Assembly: GCA_017883075.1 (NCBI GenBank)
Contig: JADGOI010000002.1
Coordinates: 1-61,673 of the forward strand
Length of the DNA stretch: 61,673 nt
Direction of reading: 5' to 3'
From: Acidimicrobiales bacterium
GTDB lineage: Bacteria > Actinomycetota > Acidimicrobiia > Acidimicrobiales > RAAP-2
Shown here: positions 46,655-58,047 of the stretch, in pieces
How positions within the stretch are numbered: the stretch's first letter is position 1
Layout of the letters: every line of letters begins with the position of its first letter
The notes under the pieces: model-generated
What the model was told of the DNA's origin: nothing
The model's input: only the letters and a program-made list of their open reading frames with translations
The model's database searches: none
Program-made: the position numbers and the translations under genes

Positions 46655-47179
46655 TCAGAGATAGGTGCCGGGACGGGAGACCGGTGGCCCACCTCCCGGC
46701 GGCAAGGCCTGCTGACGCATCTCGTCGAGCTGGGCCCGGGCGACCACCTGTTGGGCCACCAAGGTGGCCTGAATCCCATGGAAGAGCCCCTCGAGCCAGC
46801 CCACCAACTGGGCGTGAGCAATGCGCAGCTCGGCGTCGGAGGGGTTGGGGGTTTCGAAGGGAATGGAGACCCGATCGAGCTCGGCGGCGAGGTCGTCGGA
46901 GAGGCCATCGGCCAACTCCCGAACCGACTGTTCGTAGATTTCGCGAAGGCGTCCCCGGCTGAGTTCGTCCAAGGGGGCTTGGCGGACCTCTTCGAGGAGC
47001 TGTTTGACCATGGATCCGATACGAAGGAGCTTGGCCGGCTTCTCGATCGACTCGGTCCGCCTCTCGTCGAGGGCGCCATCGTCTGATAGCTCCTCTGCCG
47101 CCGAATCACTTGCGGGGTCGACGACCTCGGGTTTCAGGGCGGGCGGATGTTCAGTCTGGGTGGGTCCGTCGTTGTCCAT
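46655..47179 (-). CDS. Bacterial proteasome activator (Bpa/PafE, DUF2587)
   Basis: KLLRIGSMVKQLLEEVRQAPLDELSRGRLREIYEQSVRELADGLSDDLAAELDRVSIPF...DAELRIAHAQLVGWLEGLFHGIQATLVAQQ; C-terminal GTYL. Confidence 0.88.
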   Translation of the reverse strand: MDNDGPTQTEHPPALKPEVVDPASDSAAEELSDDGALDERRTESIEKPAKLLRIGSMVKQLLEEVRQAPLDELSRGRLREIYEQSVRELADGLSDDLAAELDRVSIPFETPNPSDAELRIAHAQLVGWLEGLFHGIQATLVAQQVVARAQLDEMRQQALPPGGGPPVSRPGTYL

Positions 47180-47181
47180 GG

Positions 47182-48366
47182 TCAGATATTGCCATCTGAG
47201 GCGATGGCGACCAGAGGGACCAGCATTTCGTCGGCGGTCAACGAACCGTGTCGGGCCGCCAGGGAGGTCTCCCCGGCGTCGGCGGGGTCGAGGAAGGCAA
47301 TGGGCGCATGAGGTATCAATGCGACGTCGCCGAGCCGGTCGATCACACCGTCACGGAGAGGTCCGCCGAACCATCCTTCGTCGATGAGTTGGTCCCGACT
47401 CATGACCCAGGTGGTGTTGTGGTACTGCTCGGTAGTCGTGGTCAAAAGGTCATCGGCAGCACCGGGCCGGGCATGGATCCAGCGGAACCGGCCCTCGCCC
47501 GACAGAAGACGGGTGGCGGCCATCGTTTCGCGGCCCAACAACTCCACATTGGCTCCGACCTCGATCTGGCCATGGTCGGCGCTGACCACCAGCACCGCCC
47601 CCGGGGCCAGCTCGGAGGCGATATCGGCCACCAACCTGTCGACGGCGACCAACTCGGCGTCATAATGCTCGCCGAGCCCGTGTTCGTGGGCCACCTTGTC
47701 GATACCGTCGTAGTAGGCGTAGACGAAAGGTTCCCCGGCCCCGAGCAGCCGGCGGATTTCGAGAGGGAGCGACGAGGTGATCTTGTACCCGGCCAACGGA
47801 GAGGCCCCGAGGTGGGCGGCGGTGAACCCGGTTCCTCCGAACTCGGCACGGGAGACCACCGGCACCGGATGGATTGCTCCGGGGAACGGCGGGTACGGCT
47901 GAAGAGCGGAAGCGGGCAACTCCTGGCGGGCGTCCCGCGGATGGTTGGTGCCCACTGTCCACCGGAGCACGTTCATGATCTCCGCCCTTGGGGTGGCCAA
48001 CCGGTACCCCAGGAGACCGTGATCGGCGGGTGGACGACCGGTGGCGATGGACGTGAGCGCACAGGCGGTGGTGGTCGGAGCCACCGAGGTGATCGATCGT
48101 TCAATGCCGGCGGCTCCGGTCAGGGTGGGAGCCAGCTCACGACGTGCGGTCAGTTGCTCCCATCCCAGCCCATCCACGATCAACAGAACAATCTGGTTCG
48201 CCTCACGGGCCGGAGAGGGTAGCCAGGTCGGAGGTTGGGCGGCATCGCCCTTGCCCCCCGCGGAGCCTGACAACAGGGCCGGTACCAGGGTGGCCAGGCA
48301 GGCGCCGTTGTAGTCCGGAAGGATCGGCACGGCCGATCGGTGGGAGAGGGAAGGCGCCGACATCAC
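47182..48366 (-). CDS. Alkaline phosphatase/nucleotide pyrophosphatase superfamily protein
   Basis: IVLLIVDGLGWEQL, VAPTTTACALTSIATGRPPADHGLLGYR, VVSADHGQIEVG. Confidence 0.85.
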   Translation of the reverse strand: MMSAPSLSHRSAVPILPDYNGACLATLVPALLSGSAGGKGDAAQPPTWLPSPAREANQIVLLIVDGLGWEQLTARRELAPTLTGAAGIERSITSVAPTTTACALTSIATGRPPADHGLLGYRLATPRAEIMNVLRWTVGTNHPRDARQELPASALQPYPPFPGAIHPVPVVSRAEFGGTGFTAAHLGASPLAGYKITSSLPLEIRRLLGAGEPFVYAYYDGIDKVAHEHGLGEHYDAELVAVDRLVADIASELAPGAVLVVSADHGQIEVGANVELLGRETMAATRLLSGEGRFRWIHARPGAADDLLTTTTEQYHNTTWVMSRDQLIDEGWFGGPLRDGVIDRLGDVALIPHAPIAFLDPADAGETSLAARHGSLTADEMLVPLVAIASDGNI

Positions 48367-48396
48367 TAGTGACTGTAGGCCACCCGGCCAAACCGG

Positions 48397-49173
48397 TCAG
48401 TCCGGATCGGCCAGGAGCCGTACTTCCGAAACCGTCACTGCATGCCCGCCCAGGATCACCCGGTTGCCATCGAGTCGCATGTGGACGATGCCTCCCCGGC
48501 GGGACACCTGGGCTCCGATCAACTCACTCCTACCGGTGCGGGCCGACCACCACGGGGCCAGGGTGCAGTGGGCCGAGCCGGTGACCGGGTCCTCAGGAAT
48601 CCCGACCCGGGGAGCGAAGACCCGGGACACGAAATCGATACCAGGTCGGGAGGCGGCCGCGGTCACGATCACGGCCCGGGTATCGATAGCGGCCAGAGCC
48701 GAGAGATCGGGCTGCAGTTGCCTGACGGTATCGGGCTCAGCACACACCACCATCAGGTCGGAGGCGCCACCGAGGACGTCACCGACTGTACCGAGGGCGG
48801 CGAACAGACCACCGGGCGGAGCACAGGCGATCGGCGGGTCGGCAGGGAAGTCCATCTCGATCAAGCCGTCGTCTCGGAGTACGCAGGTGAGCACGCCGCT
48901 TCGGGTGTGGAACTCTCCTCCCCCCATCACGTGGGCCGAAGCCAACGTGGCATGCCCGCAGAGGTCGACTTCGGTAGTGGGAGTGAACCACCGGAGGCCG
49001 TACCCACCGTCGGGGCGTGTGACGACGAACGCCGTCTCCGAGAGGTTCATCTCGCCGGCCACGTCGCGCATCCACGTTTCCGGAGCCGGTCGGTCGAGCC
49101 TGCACACGGCTGCCGGGTTTCCGGAGAATGGACGATCGGTAAATGCGTCGACCACGACGAGTTCAGTGGGCAC
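48397..49173 (-). CDS. PhzF family isomerase
   Basis: VVDAFTDRPFSGNPAAVC, MNLSETAFV, LRWFTPTTEVDLCGHATLASAHV, EDPVTGSAHCTLAPWW. Confidence 0.92.
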   Translation of the reverse strand: MPTELVVVDAFTDRPFSGNPAAVCRLDRPAPETWMRDVAGEMNLSETAFVVTRPDGGYGLRWFTPTTEVDLCGHATLASAHVMGGGEFHTRSGVLTCVLRDDGLIEMDFPADPPIACAPPGGLFAALGTVGDVLGGASDLMVVCAEPDTVRQLQPDLSALAAIDTRAVIVTAAASRPGIDFVSRVFAPRVGIPEDPVTGSAHCTLAPWWSARTGRSELIGAQVSRRGGIVHMRLDGNRVILGGHAVTVSEVRLLADPD

Positions 49174-49175
49174 GG

Positions 49176-49961
49176 TCAACCCCGGGGCAGCATGGCCCGG
49201 ATGGTCTTGTAGCAGTGTCCGTTGCGCGGGGTGGTGATCGATGCCACCAGGTAGTGGGGCTTGAACCCCAGGGCGGATGCCAGTTCCTTGCCCTGCAATC
49301 GGTCCTTTCGGGCTACATCGAGAGCGCGGTCGGCTCGGGGGTCTTCGACGGGCAGCCAGTTGTCGCTGCGTCCCCACCCGAACCGGATCCACACTTCCCG
49401 TTCCCGCTCGCGGCGGAACAGGACGGGTCCCTTGGTCGGCACCAACAGGGCCAGCGAGGGCCGGAATCCCCTGAACTCCCAATAGGGCGCGGAGGCACCG
49501 GGGAAACCCAGCACGTGCTCTTCGACTGGCGCAGCCAGTTTATGGAGGAGACGGCGATTCCGACGCCCGTGGAACGTTCCGAGGTGCCGGGGAAGCCCAG
49601 TGACGGTGACCGCTTCGGGCTGGGCCAGATCATCGCGCTCGGGCTCGTCCGCCAATACCGCTTCGACCACGTCGAACGGAACCAGGTCGGGTGGGTGGCC
49701 TTCGGGCCACGGCACCCTGGCCCGAACCAGCGTCCCCGACGCCAGGTCAACGCCAGTGGTGTCTTCTGCGTGACACGACAGGACCAGAATGGTCAGCGAA
49801 GCACCTCCCGTCACCTCGATCCGGTCTCGGGACTTGACCGCTCGCACCACGGCTCGGGCGGTGCCACTCCGGGATGTCCGGGGCGACCGACCCCGCCTCC
49901 GTTTTCTCGGGGGCGGAGGCAGACTGGGAACTCCGACCGGGGGTGGCAGGCCTTCGTTCAC
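49176..49961 (-). CDS. Conserved hypothetical protein
   Basis: Intact 261-aa ORF fitting tightly between PhzF and DUF255 genes; no motif recognised. Confidence 0.55.
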   Translation of the reverse strand: MNEGLPPPVGVPSLPPPPRKRRRGRSPRTSRSGTARAVVRAVKSRDRIEVTGGASLTILVLSCHAEDTTGVDLASGTLVRARVPWPEGHPPDLVPFDVVEAVLADEPERDDLAQPEAVTVTGLPRHLGTFHGRRNRRLLHKLAAPVEEHVLGFPGASAPYWEFRGFRPSLALLVPTKGPVLFRREREREVWIRFGWGRSDNWLPVEDPRADRALDVARKDRLQGKELASALGFKPHYLVASITTPRNGHCYKTIRAMLPRG

Positions 49962-52018
49962 CGAAAGATCCCGGCCAACTGCATCGACAACGATTCAGGA
50001 TCGGATGCCGGCATCTGGCACGCGTAGTGCCTACAGACGTACGCCAGGCCCGGGTCCCGCCCGTCCCACAGCGGTGACGCGGTGGGTTCCCCCCATGCCA
50101 TCACCGCGTCAGGAATCCATTGTCGGCGCACCACGTCGACCAGGTCGGGTCGATCGCCGGTGATCACCACTTCGGTGAGTCCCCGCCGCAACATGTCGGC
50201 GGCCAGCACGGTGTGGGCGAAGGCGGTGGGATGGCGGATGAGGAGCTCGCCAACCAGGTCGACGATCTCATGGGCTGCCTCCGTGTACCGGCCGAACCCG
50301 GTGAGAGCCCCGAGTCGCACCAATGCGACTGCTGCCACCCCGTTGGCCGAGGGAGTGGCGCCATCGAAGACGTCCTTGGTCCGGACCAACAGGGCTTCTG
50401 CATCGTGACCGGTGGTGAAGAAACCACCATTGTCGTCATCATGGAAGAGCTCGAGCAGTGCATCGGCGGCCTCGATGGCCCGTGCTGTCCACATGGCCCG
50501 ACCCGTCAACTCGGCCAACCGGGTGAAGCAGTCGATCAAACATGCGTAGTCGGCGGCATAGGCGAGATGTTTGGCTCCACCTTCCCGCTGCCAACTGCGA
50601 AGCCAACGGCCGTCGCCGGCGCGCCGCAGGTGGTCATAGAGAAAGCCCCCGATGGACACTGCCGACAGGGTCCAGTCAGAGTTGCCTGTGGCGAATGCAG
50701 CTTCGGCCAGGGCCGAGGCGTACATGGCGTTCCACTCGGTGAGGACCTTGTCGTCCAGGCCGGGCCGGACACGCCTGGCCCGGGCCTCGAACAACAGACG
50801 CCGGCCCGATTCCACGTCCACCGGGCCACCCAGCGGTGCCCCGATCGGGCGTCGCAGAATGGTGGTGCCTTCAAAGTTGCCGGCGGTGGTGAGGTCGAAC
50901 CAGCTGGCGACAGCCTCGATGATGGCCGTGGGATCCTCTCCGGGGCGCAGGGATCCGCGTCTGACTCCCTCGGCAACCTGGTCAAGGGTCCAAACGTAGA
51001 ACTTGCCCTCCACCCCTTCGGAGTCGGCGTCCTCAGCGGAGTGCACTCCCCCTTCGGCCGTGGTCAGGTCGCGGGCGACATAGGAGACGATGTCCTCGAC
51101 CACCCGAAGGTAGTCCGGCCGCCCCGAGGCCTGCCAGCCGTGCAGGAACGCCCGGAGCAGTCCAGCCTGGTCGTAGAGCATCTTCTCGAAGTGGGGGACC
51201 ATCCACTGGTCATCGGTCGAGTATCGGGCGAATCCGCCGGCCAGGTGGTCGTGGATGCCACCGGCGGCCATGGCATCGAGGGTGAGGGTGGCCATCGCCA
51301 GCGATGACTCGGGTTCGTCGTCGGCGTGTCGGCGAGAGTGCCGGAGTGCGATGTCGATCAGCGTGGGCTGAGGGAACTTCGGAGCGGGACCGAAGCCGCC
51401 CCACTCACCGTCGAATCTACTGATCAGTTCCTTGGTGACCACATCGATGAGGTCGACTCCGTCGTTGGATCCGCCAAGGGAACCAAGCGACGATGACCGG
51501 GGGCCGGACCTGATGATCACCGATCGGGAGGCAATCGCCCTCGAGAGTTCGTCAGCCTGTTCTTCTACTTCGCTCCGCCGATTGGTCCAGACATCGGCCA
51601 ACGCGGCCAGGACCGACGGGAATGACGGTGAGCGATGGCGGTCATCGGGCGGAAAGTAGGTCCCGCCGAAGAAGGGGCGGCGATCGGGGGTGAGGAACAC
51701 GCTCATCGGCCAGCCGCCTGACCCGGTGATGGCCTGGACTGCCTCCATATAGACGGCGTCCACGTCGGGACGTTCCTCACGGTCCACCTTCACGCTGATG
51801 AACGACCGGTTGAGAGCGGCGGCGGTGTCGGCGTTCTCGAACGATTCGTGGGCCATGACGTGACACCAATGGCAGGCGGAGTACCCGATGGAAAGAAAGA
51901 CAGGGCGATTCTCCACCCGAGCCCGATCGAACGCCTCGTCACCCCACGGGTACCAGTCCACCGGATTGTCGGCGTGCTGGCGGAGGTAGGGGGAAGTTTC
52001 CTCTGCAAGGCGGTTCAC
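49958..52018 (-). CDS. Thioredoxin domain-containing protein, DUF255/YyaL/SSP411 family
   Basis: [59 protein letters not shown]. Confidence 0.95.
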   Translation of the reverse strand: MNRLAEETSPYLRQHADNPVDWYPWGDEAFDRARVENRPVFLSIGYSACHWCHVMAHESFENADTAAALNRSFISVKVDREERPDVDAVYMEAVQAITGSGGWPMSVFLTPDRRPFFGGTYFPPDDRHRSPSFPSVLAALADVWTNRRSEVEEQADELSRAIASRSVIIRSGPRSSSLGSLGGSNDGVDLIDVVTKELISRFDGEWGGFGPAPKFPQPTLIDIALRHSRRHADDEPESSLAMATLTLDAMAAGGIHDHLAGGFARYSTDDQWMVPHFEKMLYDQAGLLRAFLHGWQASGRPDYLRVVEDIVSYVARDLTTAEGGVHSAEDADSEGVEGKFYVWTLDQVAEGVRRGSLRPGEDPTAIIEAVASWFDLTTAGNFEGTTILRRPIGAPLGGPVDVESGRRLLFEARARRVRPGLDDKVLTEWNAMYASALAEAAFATGNSDWTLSAVSIGGFLYDHLRRAGDGRWLRSWQREGGAKHLAYAADYACLIDCFTRLAELTGRAMWTARAIEAADALLELFHDDDNGGFFTTGHDAEALLVRTKDVFDGATPSANGVAAVALVRLGALTGFGRYTEAAHEIVDLVGELLIRHPTAFAHTVLAADMLRRGLTEVVITGDRPDLVDVVRRQWIPDAVMAWGEPTASPLWDGRDPGLAYVCRHYACQMPASDPESLSMQLAGIFR

Positions 52019-52165
52019 CCGGTTGATGCTACGGGACCCGATGGGGCGACGATCCCCAGCCCAACTTCCCTATGCCGGCCCAAGTCGTCGGCAAACGTTG
52101 GTATCGAGGCGGGCACGCAGTTTCACGTTGCGCGTCCATGCCCATCAGGGTATTGGCCCCGGAAC

Positions 52166-53848
52166 CTAACCCTTGACACCCACGGCACCGTCTGAGGCCG
52201 CGTGGTGGGCGAGAAGATGTCGCTTCAGCACTTTTCCCGTCGGGTTCCGGGGTAGCTGTTCGACGAAGAACACTTCACGCGGCACCTTGAAACGGGCCAG
52301 GTTGTTGCGCACATACGACTTCACCTCGGTGGCCGTCAATCCAGAGGGTGTCGTCGGCACCACATAGGCGATCAGTCGCTGCCCGTGGTCAGGGTCGGGC
52401 ACCCCGACGGCCGAAGCCTCGGAGATCCCGGGGTGACCGGACAGCAGTTCCTCGATCTCCCCCGGAAAGACGTTTTCCCCACCCGAAATGATCATCTCGT
52501 CGTCACGACCGTCGACAAAGAGTCGGCCGTCTCCATCGAAGTGACCTACGTCACCACTGGAGAGCAGCCCGTCAATGGACTCTTTGGTGCCACCGCCGGT
52601 GTAGCCGCTGAACCCGAGGCCATTGCCCACAAAGATCCGCCCTGTCTCACCTGGCGCCACCTCTGTGCCCAGTCGGTCGAACAGTCGGACCGATGTGCCC
52701 ACCGGCGGCCGCCCCACGCAGCCGGGAGCCGCTCTCATGTCTTCGGGGGTGGCGATGGTGGCGTACGCCACCTCGGTGGACCCGTACAGGTTGTACAGCA
52801 CATCTCCGAACGCATCCATGGCGCGGCTGGCCAATGCCCCCTCCAGCCGTGCGCCGCTGGTGGCCATGAACCGCAGTGCGCTCAGATCTCGGCCGGCCGG
52901 TCCTCCGTCTTCGAGGGCCAGCATCCGGTTGATCATGGCGGGGACCACCACCAGGCCCGTGCAGTGATGGAGAGCCACGGCATCGAGGACCGCGGCCGGG
53001 TCGAACCGGCGCGAGATGAGCAGGGTCGAACCCGTCCCGATGGTCAACAGCCCCGAGAACAACCCCCAACTATGGAACATGGGTGGCACCACGTACACGG
53101 CTTCCCGTCCGCGGTAGGGGATCTTCGAGAGCACCGCACCGGGCATTGCCAGTGACCGGGGCTGGCTTCGGCGGGCACCCTTCGGCGTCCCGGTGGTGCC
53201 GCTGGTGAGCATCACCATGGCGCCGGGTTGAGAAGGCGCCGGGCGACCCTTGGTGTCCCCCAGGGAAATCAACGAGTCGAGCGTCCCGAGGGCGGCCGGC
53301 CCGTCGGTCCAGGCGATGAACCGACCCGCCGAAGCCTCGACGTCGGCCACGATGGGCAGGAACTCCTCGTCGACGATGAGGGCTTCGACGCCTTCGCGGG
53401 CACAGACGTCACGGGCTTGGGGGGCGGAGAAATCGGTGTTCAGATAGAGGATGCGATATCCGGCTTTTGCTCCGGCGAACGTCGCATCGAGCAGGCCGCG
53501 ATGATTGCGGCACAACACGCCGATGGTGGTGCCGTCGGCGAGTCCCTCGCCCGCCAGCGCATCGGCCAGGGCATTGGAGCGAAGGTTGAGTTCGCGAAAC
53601 GAAAGTGGCCCCCGCTCGTCGATCAATCCGAAACGGTCACCGTGGCGAATGGCGGCTGCCACGATGCCACCCCCCACTGGCCCGAACCGCTTCAACGCCA
53701 GGGCCATCTCGGCCAACCGGAGCGGAGGCTCGGGACCGATCATTCCGGCTCGGGCAATGGTGGCCAAGCCAAGTACCTCGAGCACCACCTTCTCGCCCTC
53801 GGACATCAGCCTCCGGAATACCTGATCGAGCACTTCGAATCCCTCCAA
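52166..53848 (-). CDS. AMP-binding acyl-CoA synthetase
   Basis: VMLTSGTTGTPKGARRS, YNLYGSTEVAYATIATPED, YSGDVGHFD-like LSSGDVGHFDGDGRLFVDGRDDEMIISGGENVFPGEIE; proposed TTG start near 53848. Confidence 0.9.
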   Translation of the reverse strand: MEGFEVLDQVFRRLMSEGEKVVLEVLGLATIARAGMIGPEPPLRLAEMALALKRFGPVGGGIVAAAIRHGDRFGLIDERGPLSFRELNLRSNALADALAGEGLADGTTIGVLCRNHRGLLDATFAGAKAGYRILYLNTDFSAPQARDVCAREGVEALIVDEEFLPIVADVEASAGRFIAWTDGPAALGTLDSLISLGDTKGRPAPSQPGAMVMLTSGTTGTPKGARRSQPRSLAMPGAVLSKIPYRGREAVYVVPPMFHSWGLFSGLLTIGTGSTLLISRRFDPAAVLDAVALHHCTGLVVVPAMINRMLALEDGGPAGRDLSALRFMATSGARLEGALASRAMDAFGDVLYNLYGSTEVAYATIATPEDMRAAPGCVGRPPVGTSVRLFDRLGTEVAPGETGRIFVGNGLGFSGYTGGGTKESIDGLLSSGDVGHFDGDGRLFVDGRDDEMIISGGENVFPGEIEELLSGHPGISEASAVGVPDPDHGQRLIAYVVPTTPSGLTATEVKSYVRNNLARFKVPREVFFVEQLPRNPTGKVLKRHLLAHHAASDGAVGVKG

Positions 53849-53984
53849 CGCCGAGCACCACCGGCACGGTTTCCGTCCGTGCCATCGGTAAATTGCAAGT
53901 ATCGCACCTTCGACAGCGCAGTCGCCGGGGAGAATCCTCTGAATTGGTAGTTCCGCTCGGTGATGGTCGTCGTAGGGTTCTCCC

Positions 53985-54764
53985 ATGGAACTTCGACTGG
54001 ATGGAAAGACAGCCCTCGTCACCGGTGCCTCACGGGGAATCGGGATGGCGATTGCCCAGCAATTCGTGGAGGCGGGGGCTTCGGTCATGCTCTCCTCCCG
54101 CAAGGACGAGGCTCTGGCCGGGGCCAAGGGTGCGATCGACGCGACCAAGGGAGAGCGATCCGGTGAGGTGGCATGGCACGTGGCCAACGCCGGCGACCCC
54201 GGCCAGGCCGCGGCCTGCGTGGACGCCACCGTCGAGCAGTTCGGGTCGGTGGACATCCTGGTCAATAACGCCGCAACCAACCCGTACTACGGGCCGTTGA
54301 TGGACATCGACACCGGCCGGATCGACAAGACCGTCAGGGTCAATCAATCGGGATACCTCGAGTGGACCCAGGCGGCATGGCGAGCCGGGATGTCCGAACG
54401 CGGTGGCGTTGTGTTGAACATGGCTTCGGTCGGTGGGCTATCGGTGGAGCAGGGGATCGGTTGGTACAACGTGACCAAAGCCGCGGTGATCCATCTCACC
54501 AGTCAGCTTGCCGGTGAGCTCGGGCCCAAGGTCAGGGTCAATGCCCTGGCGCCGGGCTTGGTGAAGACCGAGTTCGCTAAGGCTTTGTGGGAGCCGGCCG
54601 GTGACCAGATCGCCCGGCGTCTGCCGCTACGGCGTCTGGGCGAACCCGATGACATCGCCAAGGCCGCCCTCTTTCTCTGTTCGGATGCTGCCTCGTGGGT
54701 TACCGGCCATACCCTGGTCATCGACGGCGGGGCCCTGAGCATCGCCAGCGGTGGGATCACCTGA
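53985..54764 (+). CDS. SDR family oxidoreductase (3-oxoacyl-ACP reductase-like)
   Basis: ALVTGASRGIGMAIAQQFVEAGASVMLSSR, NNAATNPYYGP, YNVTKAAVIHLT, YxxxK present. Confidence 0.93.
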   Translation: MELRLDGKTALVTGASRGIGMAIAQQFVEAGASVMLSSRKDEALAGAKGAIDATKGERSGEVAWHVANAGDPGQAAACVDATVEQFGSVDILVNNAATNPYYGPLMDIDTGRIDKTVRVNQSGYLEWTQAAWRAGMSERGGVVLNMASVGGLSVEQGIGWYNVTKAAVIHLTSQLAGELGPKVRVNALAPGLVKTEFAKALWEPAGDQIARRLPLRRLGEPDDIAKAALFLCSDAASWVTGHTLVIDGGALSIASGGIT

Positions 54765-54787
54765 TCGCGGCGGCGGCCGGCACATCG

Positions 54788-55915
54788 TCAGGCCAAGTCA
54801 CCCCGTTGCACCTTGCCGCTCCGAGTCCGGGGCAGGACGGCCACCACTTCCAGTTCCTTGGGTGCGGCCCATGGTGCGATTTGTTCGGAAACCGCTGAAC
54901 GCAGAGACTCGAGCGTCGGTGGTGCCGAAGCATCCACGGGCACCACCCAGGCCACCACCCGCTCACCCCACTCAGGATCGGGCCGTTTCCAGACGGCGAC
55001 CTCGGCGACTGCGGGGTGGCCGGCCAACACGCCTTCGACCGCCTCCGGCCATACCTTTTCCGCACCGGTCACGATGACCTCGGCGATTCGACCGTACACC
55101 GACAGGACCCCGTCCTCGGTCACCCGCCCGGCGTCGCCGGTGGGGAGCCAACCGCCGGGCAGCCTGGGATCCGTACCATCTCGATAGGCCCGCATCAGGG
55201 TGGGACCGCGTACCAATACCTCACCGTCGACTCCGAGGCCACCGTCACCGATCAGGATGTCCACGCCGTCGAGAGGTGAGCCGTCGTAGACGACCCCCGA
55301 CCCGGTCTCCGTCATCCCGTAGGTGGAGACCACGTTGTCGGGGAGCCGTTCGGGTGGGGCGGCACCCCCGAGGAGGATGGAGCGATACCTGCTGGCGTCC
55401 ACGCGGCCAAGCGCCGTTGCCACCAGTGAGACGAGTGTGGCACCATGGCGGGCCTCGCGATCCACCTCGGCTGCATCGAAACGTTCGAGCAGCGTGAACG
55501 GGGTACCGGTGGCGATGGCCCGGGTCACCACTGACATGCCGCCGATGTGGGCCAGGGGCAGACATGCCACCCATCGATCACGGGTCGGGTCGACGTTCAT
55601 CCGCCGCGAACTGGCTATTGCCGACGCCTCGATGGCCTGATGAGTCAAGATGACTCCCTTGGGCGCCCCGGTCGTCCCGCTGGTCGCCATAACCAGAGCG
55701 TCGCCCTCGACGCTGGGAACGCCGCCCGCCCGGGGATGAGATCCGGATTCGTCGATTACCGCCGAGGGCCGAAGCACGTCCAGGAGGCGTTTGACGGCAG
55801 CCCGAGGAAGGCGGGGGTCCACCGGGAGAACGGCGTTCCCCGCATCCCACGTCCGTCGCAGGGCATCAACAAAGCCCTGGCCGGCACGGAGATCGAGTGC
55901 CACCACGTCAGGCAT
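54788..55915 (-). CDS. menE: o-succinylbenzoate--CoA ligase
   Basis: ALVMATSGTTGAPKGVILTH, STYGMTETGSGVVYDG, WLPTGDAGRVTEDGVLSVYGRIAEVIVTGAEKVWP; adjacent to menB. Confidence 0.88.
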   Translation of the reverse strand: MPDVVALDLRAGQGFVDALRRTWDAGNAVLPVDPRLPRAAVKRLLDVLRPSAVIDESGSHPRAGGVPSVEGDALVMATSGTTGAPKGVILTHQAIEASAIASSRRMNVDPTRDRWVACLPLAHIGGMSVVTRAIATGTPFTLLERFDAAEVDREARHGATLVSLVATALGRVDASRYRSILLGGAAPPERLPDNVVSTYGMTETGSGVVYDGSPLDGVDILIGDGGLGVDGEVLVRGPTLMRAYRDGTDPRLPGGWLPTGDAGRVTEDGVLSVYGRIAEVIVTGAEKVWPEAVEGVLAGHPAVAEVAVWKRPDPEWGERVVAWVVPVDASAPPTLESLRSAVSEQIAPWAAPKELEVVAVLPRTRSGKVQRGDLA

Positions 55916-55965
55916 GGGGCTAGCGTAGGTGACCGCCCGTGTGGCGACGTGAGGAGAATGTCCGA

Positions 55966-56907
55966 ATGGTGATGGCAGGTGGTGGAGGCAGTGGGACCGG
56001 CAACTCGGGGCCCGGGGCTCAGACGGTGATCACGGGGGAGCCGTTGGACCCGGTCGATCGCTATCGGAGCATGCCGCTGCCCGAATGGGAACGACGTGGT
56101 GACTATAAGGACATTCACTTCGACGTTGCCGAAGGAATCGCCAAATTGACCATCGCCCGTCCGGAGGTTCGCAATGCCTTCCGACCCCAGACTCTCTTTG
56201 AGCTTTCGGATGCACTCAGAATTGCCCGTGACGACTCGTCGGTGGGGGTTGTCATCCTGACCGGCGAGGGACCTGACGCGTTCTGCTCGGGAGGGGATCA
56301 GAAAGTCCGGGGCGATGATGGCTATATCGGTGATGATGACGTCGCTCGGCAGGGGATCGGCCGTCTCAACGTCCTCGATCTGCAGATCGAGATCCGGCGT
56401 TTGCCCAAGCCGGTAGTTGCCATGGTCGCCGGCTATGCCATCGGTGGGGGTCACATTCTCCATCTGGTGTGTGACCTGACCATTGCCGCGGAGAATGCCC
56501 GCTTTGGCCAGACCGGTCCGAAAGTGGGCAGTTTCGACGGCGGCTACGGAGCCAGCCTCTTGGCTCGCACCATCGGTCTGAAGCGAGCCAAGGAGGTGTG
56601 GTTCCTCTGCCGTCAGTACGATGCGGCAACTGCCCTCGACTGGGGACTGGTCAACGAGGTTGTGCCCCTGGATTCCCTCGAACGCGAGACGATCGCCTGG
56701 TGCCGGCGCATGTTGTCCTTGTCGCCCATTGCTCTGAGGATGGTCAAGGGTGGGCTCCACGCCGCCGACGACGGCCTGGCCGGTCTGCAACAGTTCGCCG
56801 GAGACGCCACCATGCTCTTCTACATGAGCGAAGAAGGCCAAGAGGGTCGTAATGCCTTCCAGCAACATCGGAAGCCGGAGTTCGGCAGGTTCCCTCGTCG
56901 CCCATGA
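55966..56907 (+). CDS. menB: 1,4-dihydroxy-2-naphthoyl-CoA synthase
   Basis: [87 protein letters not shown]. Confidence 0.95.
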   Translation: MVMAGGGGSGTGNSGPGAQTVITGEPLDPVDRYRSMPLPEWERRGDYKDIHFDVAEGIAKLTIARPEVRNAFRPQTLFELSDALRIARDDSSVGVVILTGEGPDAFCSGGDQKVRGDDGYIGDDDVARQGIGRLNVLDLQIEIRRLPKPVVAMVAGYAIGGGHILHLVCDLTIAAENARFGQTGPKVGSFDGGYGASLLARTIGLKRAKEVWFLCRQYDAATALDWGLVNEVVPLDSLERETIAWCRRMLSLSPIALRMVKGGLHAADDGLAGLQQFAGDATMLFYMSEEGQEGRNAFQQHRKPEFGRFPRRP

Positions 56908-57043
56908 GCAGGGTGGCGTCGGCGGTACCGGTGGAACGGAAAGCACCGTACCCGGACGAGTCATGGTCCGTCCCGGCCGCAGGGGTCCGGGTCATTCGCT
57001 CACACGTGGAGGGAATCAGTTCACGGAAGCCGGGGGTGAATCT

Positions 57044-58045
57044 ATGACCGGGCCCGAAATGGCAGCGGCGCGCGGTGGGCCCTGGCCGACGAAACGGTGG
57101 CGGGTGGGCGCCCGCCCGAGAACGTTGCCGGCGGCGGTTGTGCCGGTGCTGGTTGGGACGGCAGCGGCACATCCGCTGAGCCCTGGTTTGCCGGCCGGCT
57201 ACACGGCGTTGACCCACGTGGTGGCACCAGCGCTCTGGGACTCGACATGGTGGCGGGCCCTCGGCGCTCTCGTGGTGGCGCTGGCTCTCCAAGTCGGCAC
57301 CAACTACGCCAACGACTACTCCGACGGCATCCGAGGGACAGATGATCAACGGGTAGGTCCGGTCCGTCTGGTTGCCTCAGGTCTGGCGTCACCACAGGCG
57401 GTCAAGCGGGCAGCAATGTTGGCCTTCGGGATCGCCGGTGGTGTTGGCGTGGCCCTGGCGTGGGCAACCTCATGGTGGGTGCTGGTGGTGGGTGCGGCCT
57501 GTTTGGCCGCCGGGTGGTTCTATACCGGGGGTCCCCGCCCCTATGGCTATGCCGGATTCGGCGAGCTGTTCGTGTTCGTGTTCTTTGGCCTGGTGGCAAC
57601 GATTGGCACCTATTACGTCCAGACGCTCCGACTGGGCGGAGGATTGGTGTTTTGGTCCTCGGTGGACGTCGGTCTCCTGGCGACGGCGCTACTGCTGGCC
57701 AACAACCTTCGGGATATCGACACCGATCTGATATCGGGGAAGCGGACGCTTGCCGCCCGGGTGGGGCGCCGGACCGCGGGCTGGTTCTATGTCTCCTGTA
57801 TCGTGGTCCCGTTCATCGGAGTGCTTGTCTGGGGGCTCCTGGCGATCACCGGGGCGATCGGGGGTCGGCACCCGGTCCTTGTCTTCTTGCCGCTCCTTGC
57901 GCTACCCCTGGCCATTGCGCCGATTCGAACCGTCAGTGGCGACGCCACCGACCAAGCTCTCCTGCCGGTCTTGGCGGCTACCGGCAGGATCCAACTCGTT
58001 TTCGGCGCCCTACTGGCGGGGGCTGTCTGGCTGTGGGCGACGTGA
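57044..58045 (+). CDS. menA: 1,4-dihydroxy-2-naphthoate polyprenyltransferase
   Basis: RPRTLPAAVVPVLVGTA, QVGTNYANDYSDGIRGTDDQRVGPVRLVASGLA; multi-TM. Confidence 0.93.
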   Translation: MTGPEMAAARGGPWPTKRWRVGARPRTLPAAVVPVLVGTAAAHPLSPGLPAGYTALTHVVAPALWDSTWWRALGALVVALALQVGTNYANDYSDGIRGTDDQRVGPVRLVASGLASPQAVKRAAMLAFGIAGGVGVALAWATSWWVLVVGAACLAAGWFYTGGPRPYGYAGFGELFVFVFFGLVATIGTYYVQTLRLGGGLVFWSSVDVGLLATALLLANNLRDIDTDLISGKRTLAARVGRRTAGWFYVSCIVVPFIGVLVWGLLAITGAIGGRHPVLVFLPLLALPLAIAPIRTVSGDATDQALLPVLAATGRIQLVFGALLAGAVWLWAT

Positions 58046-58047
58046 CG

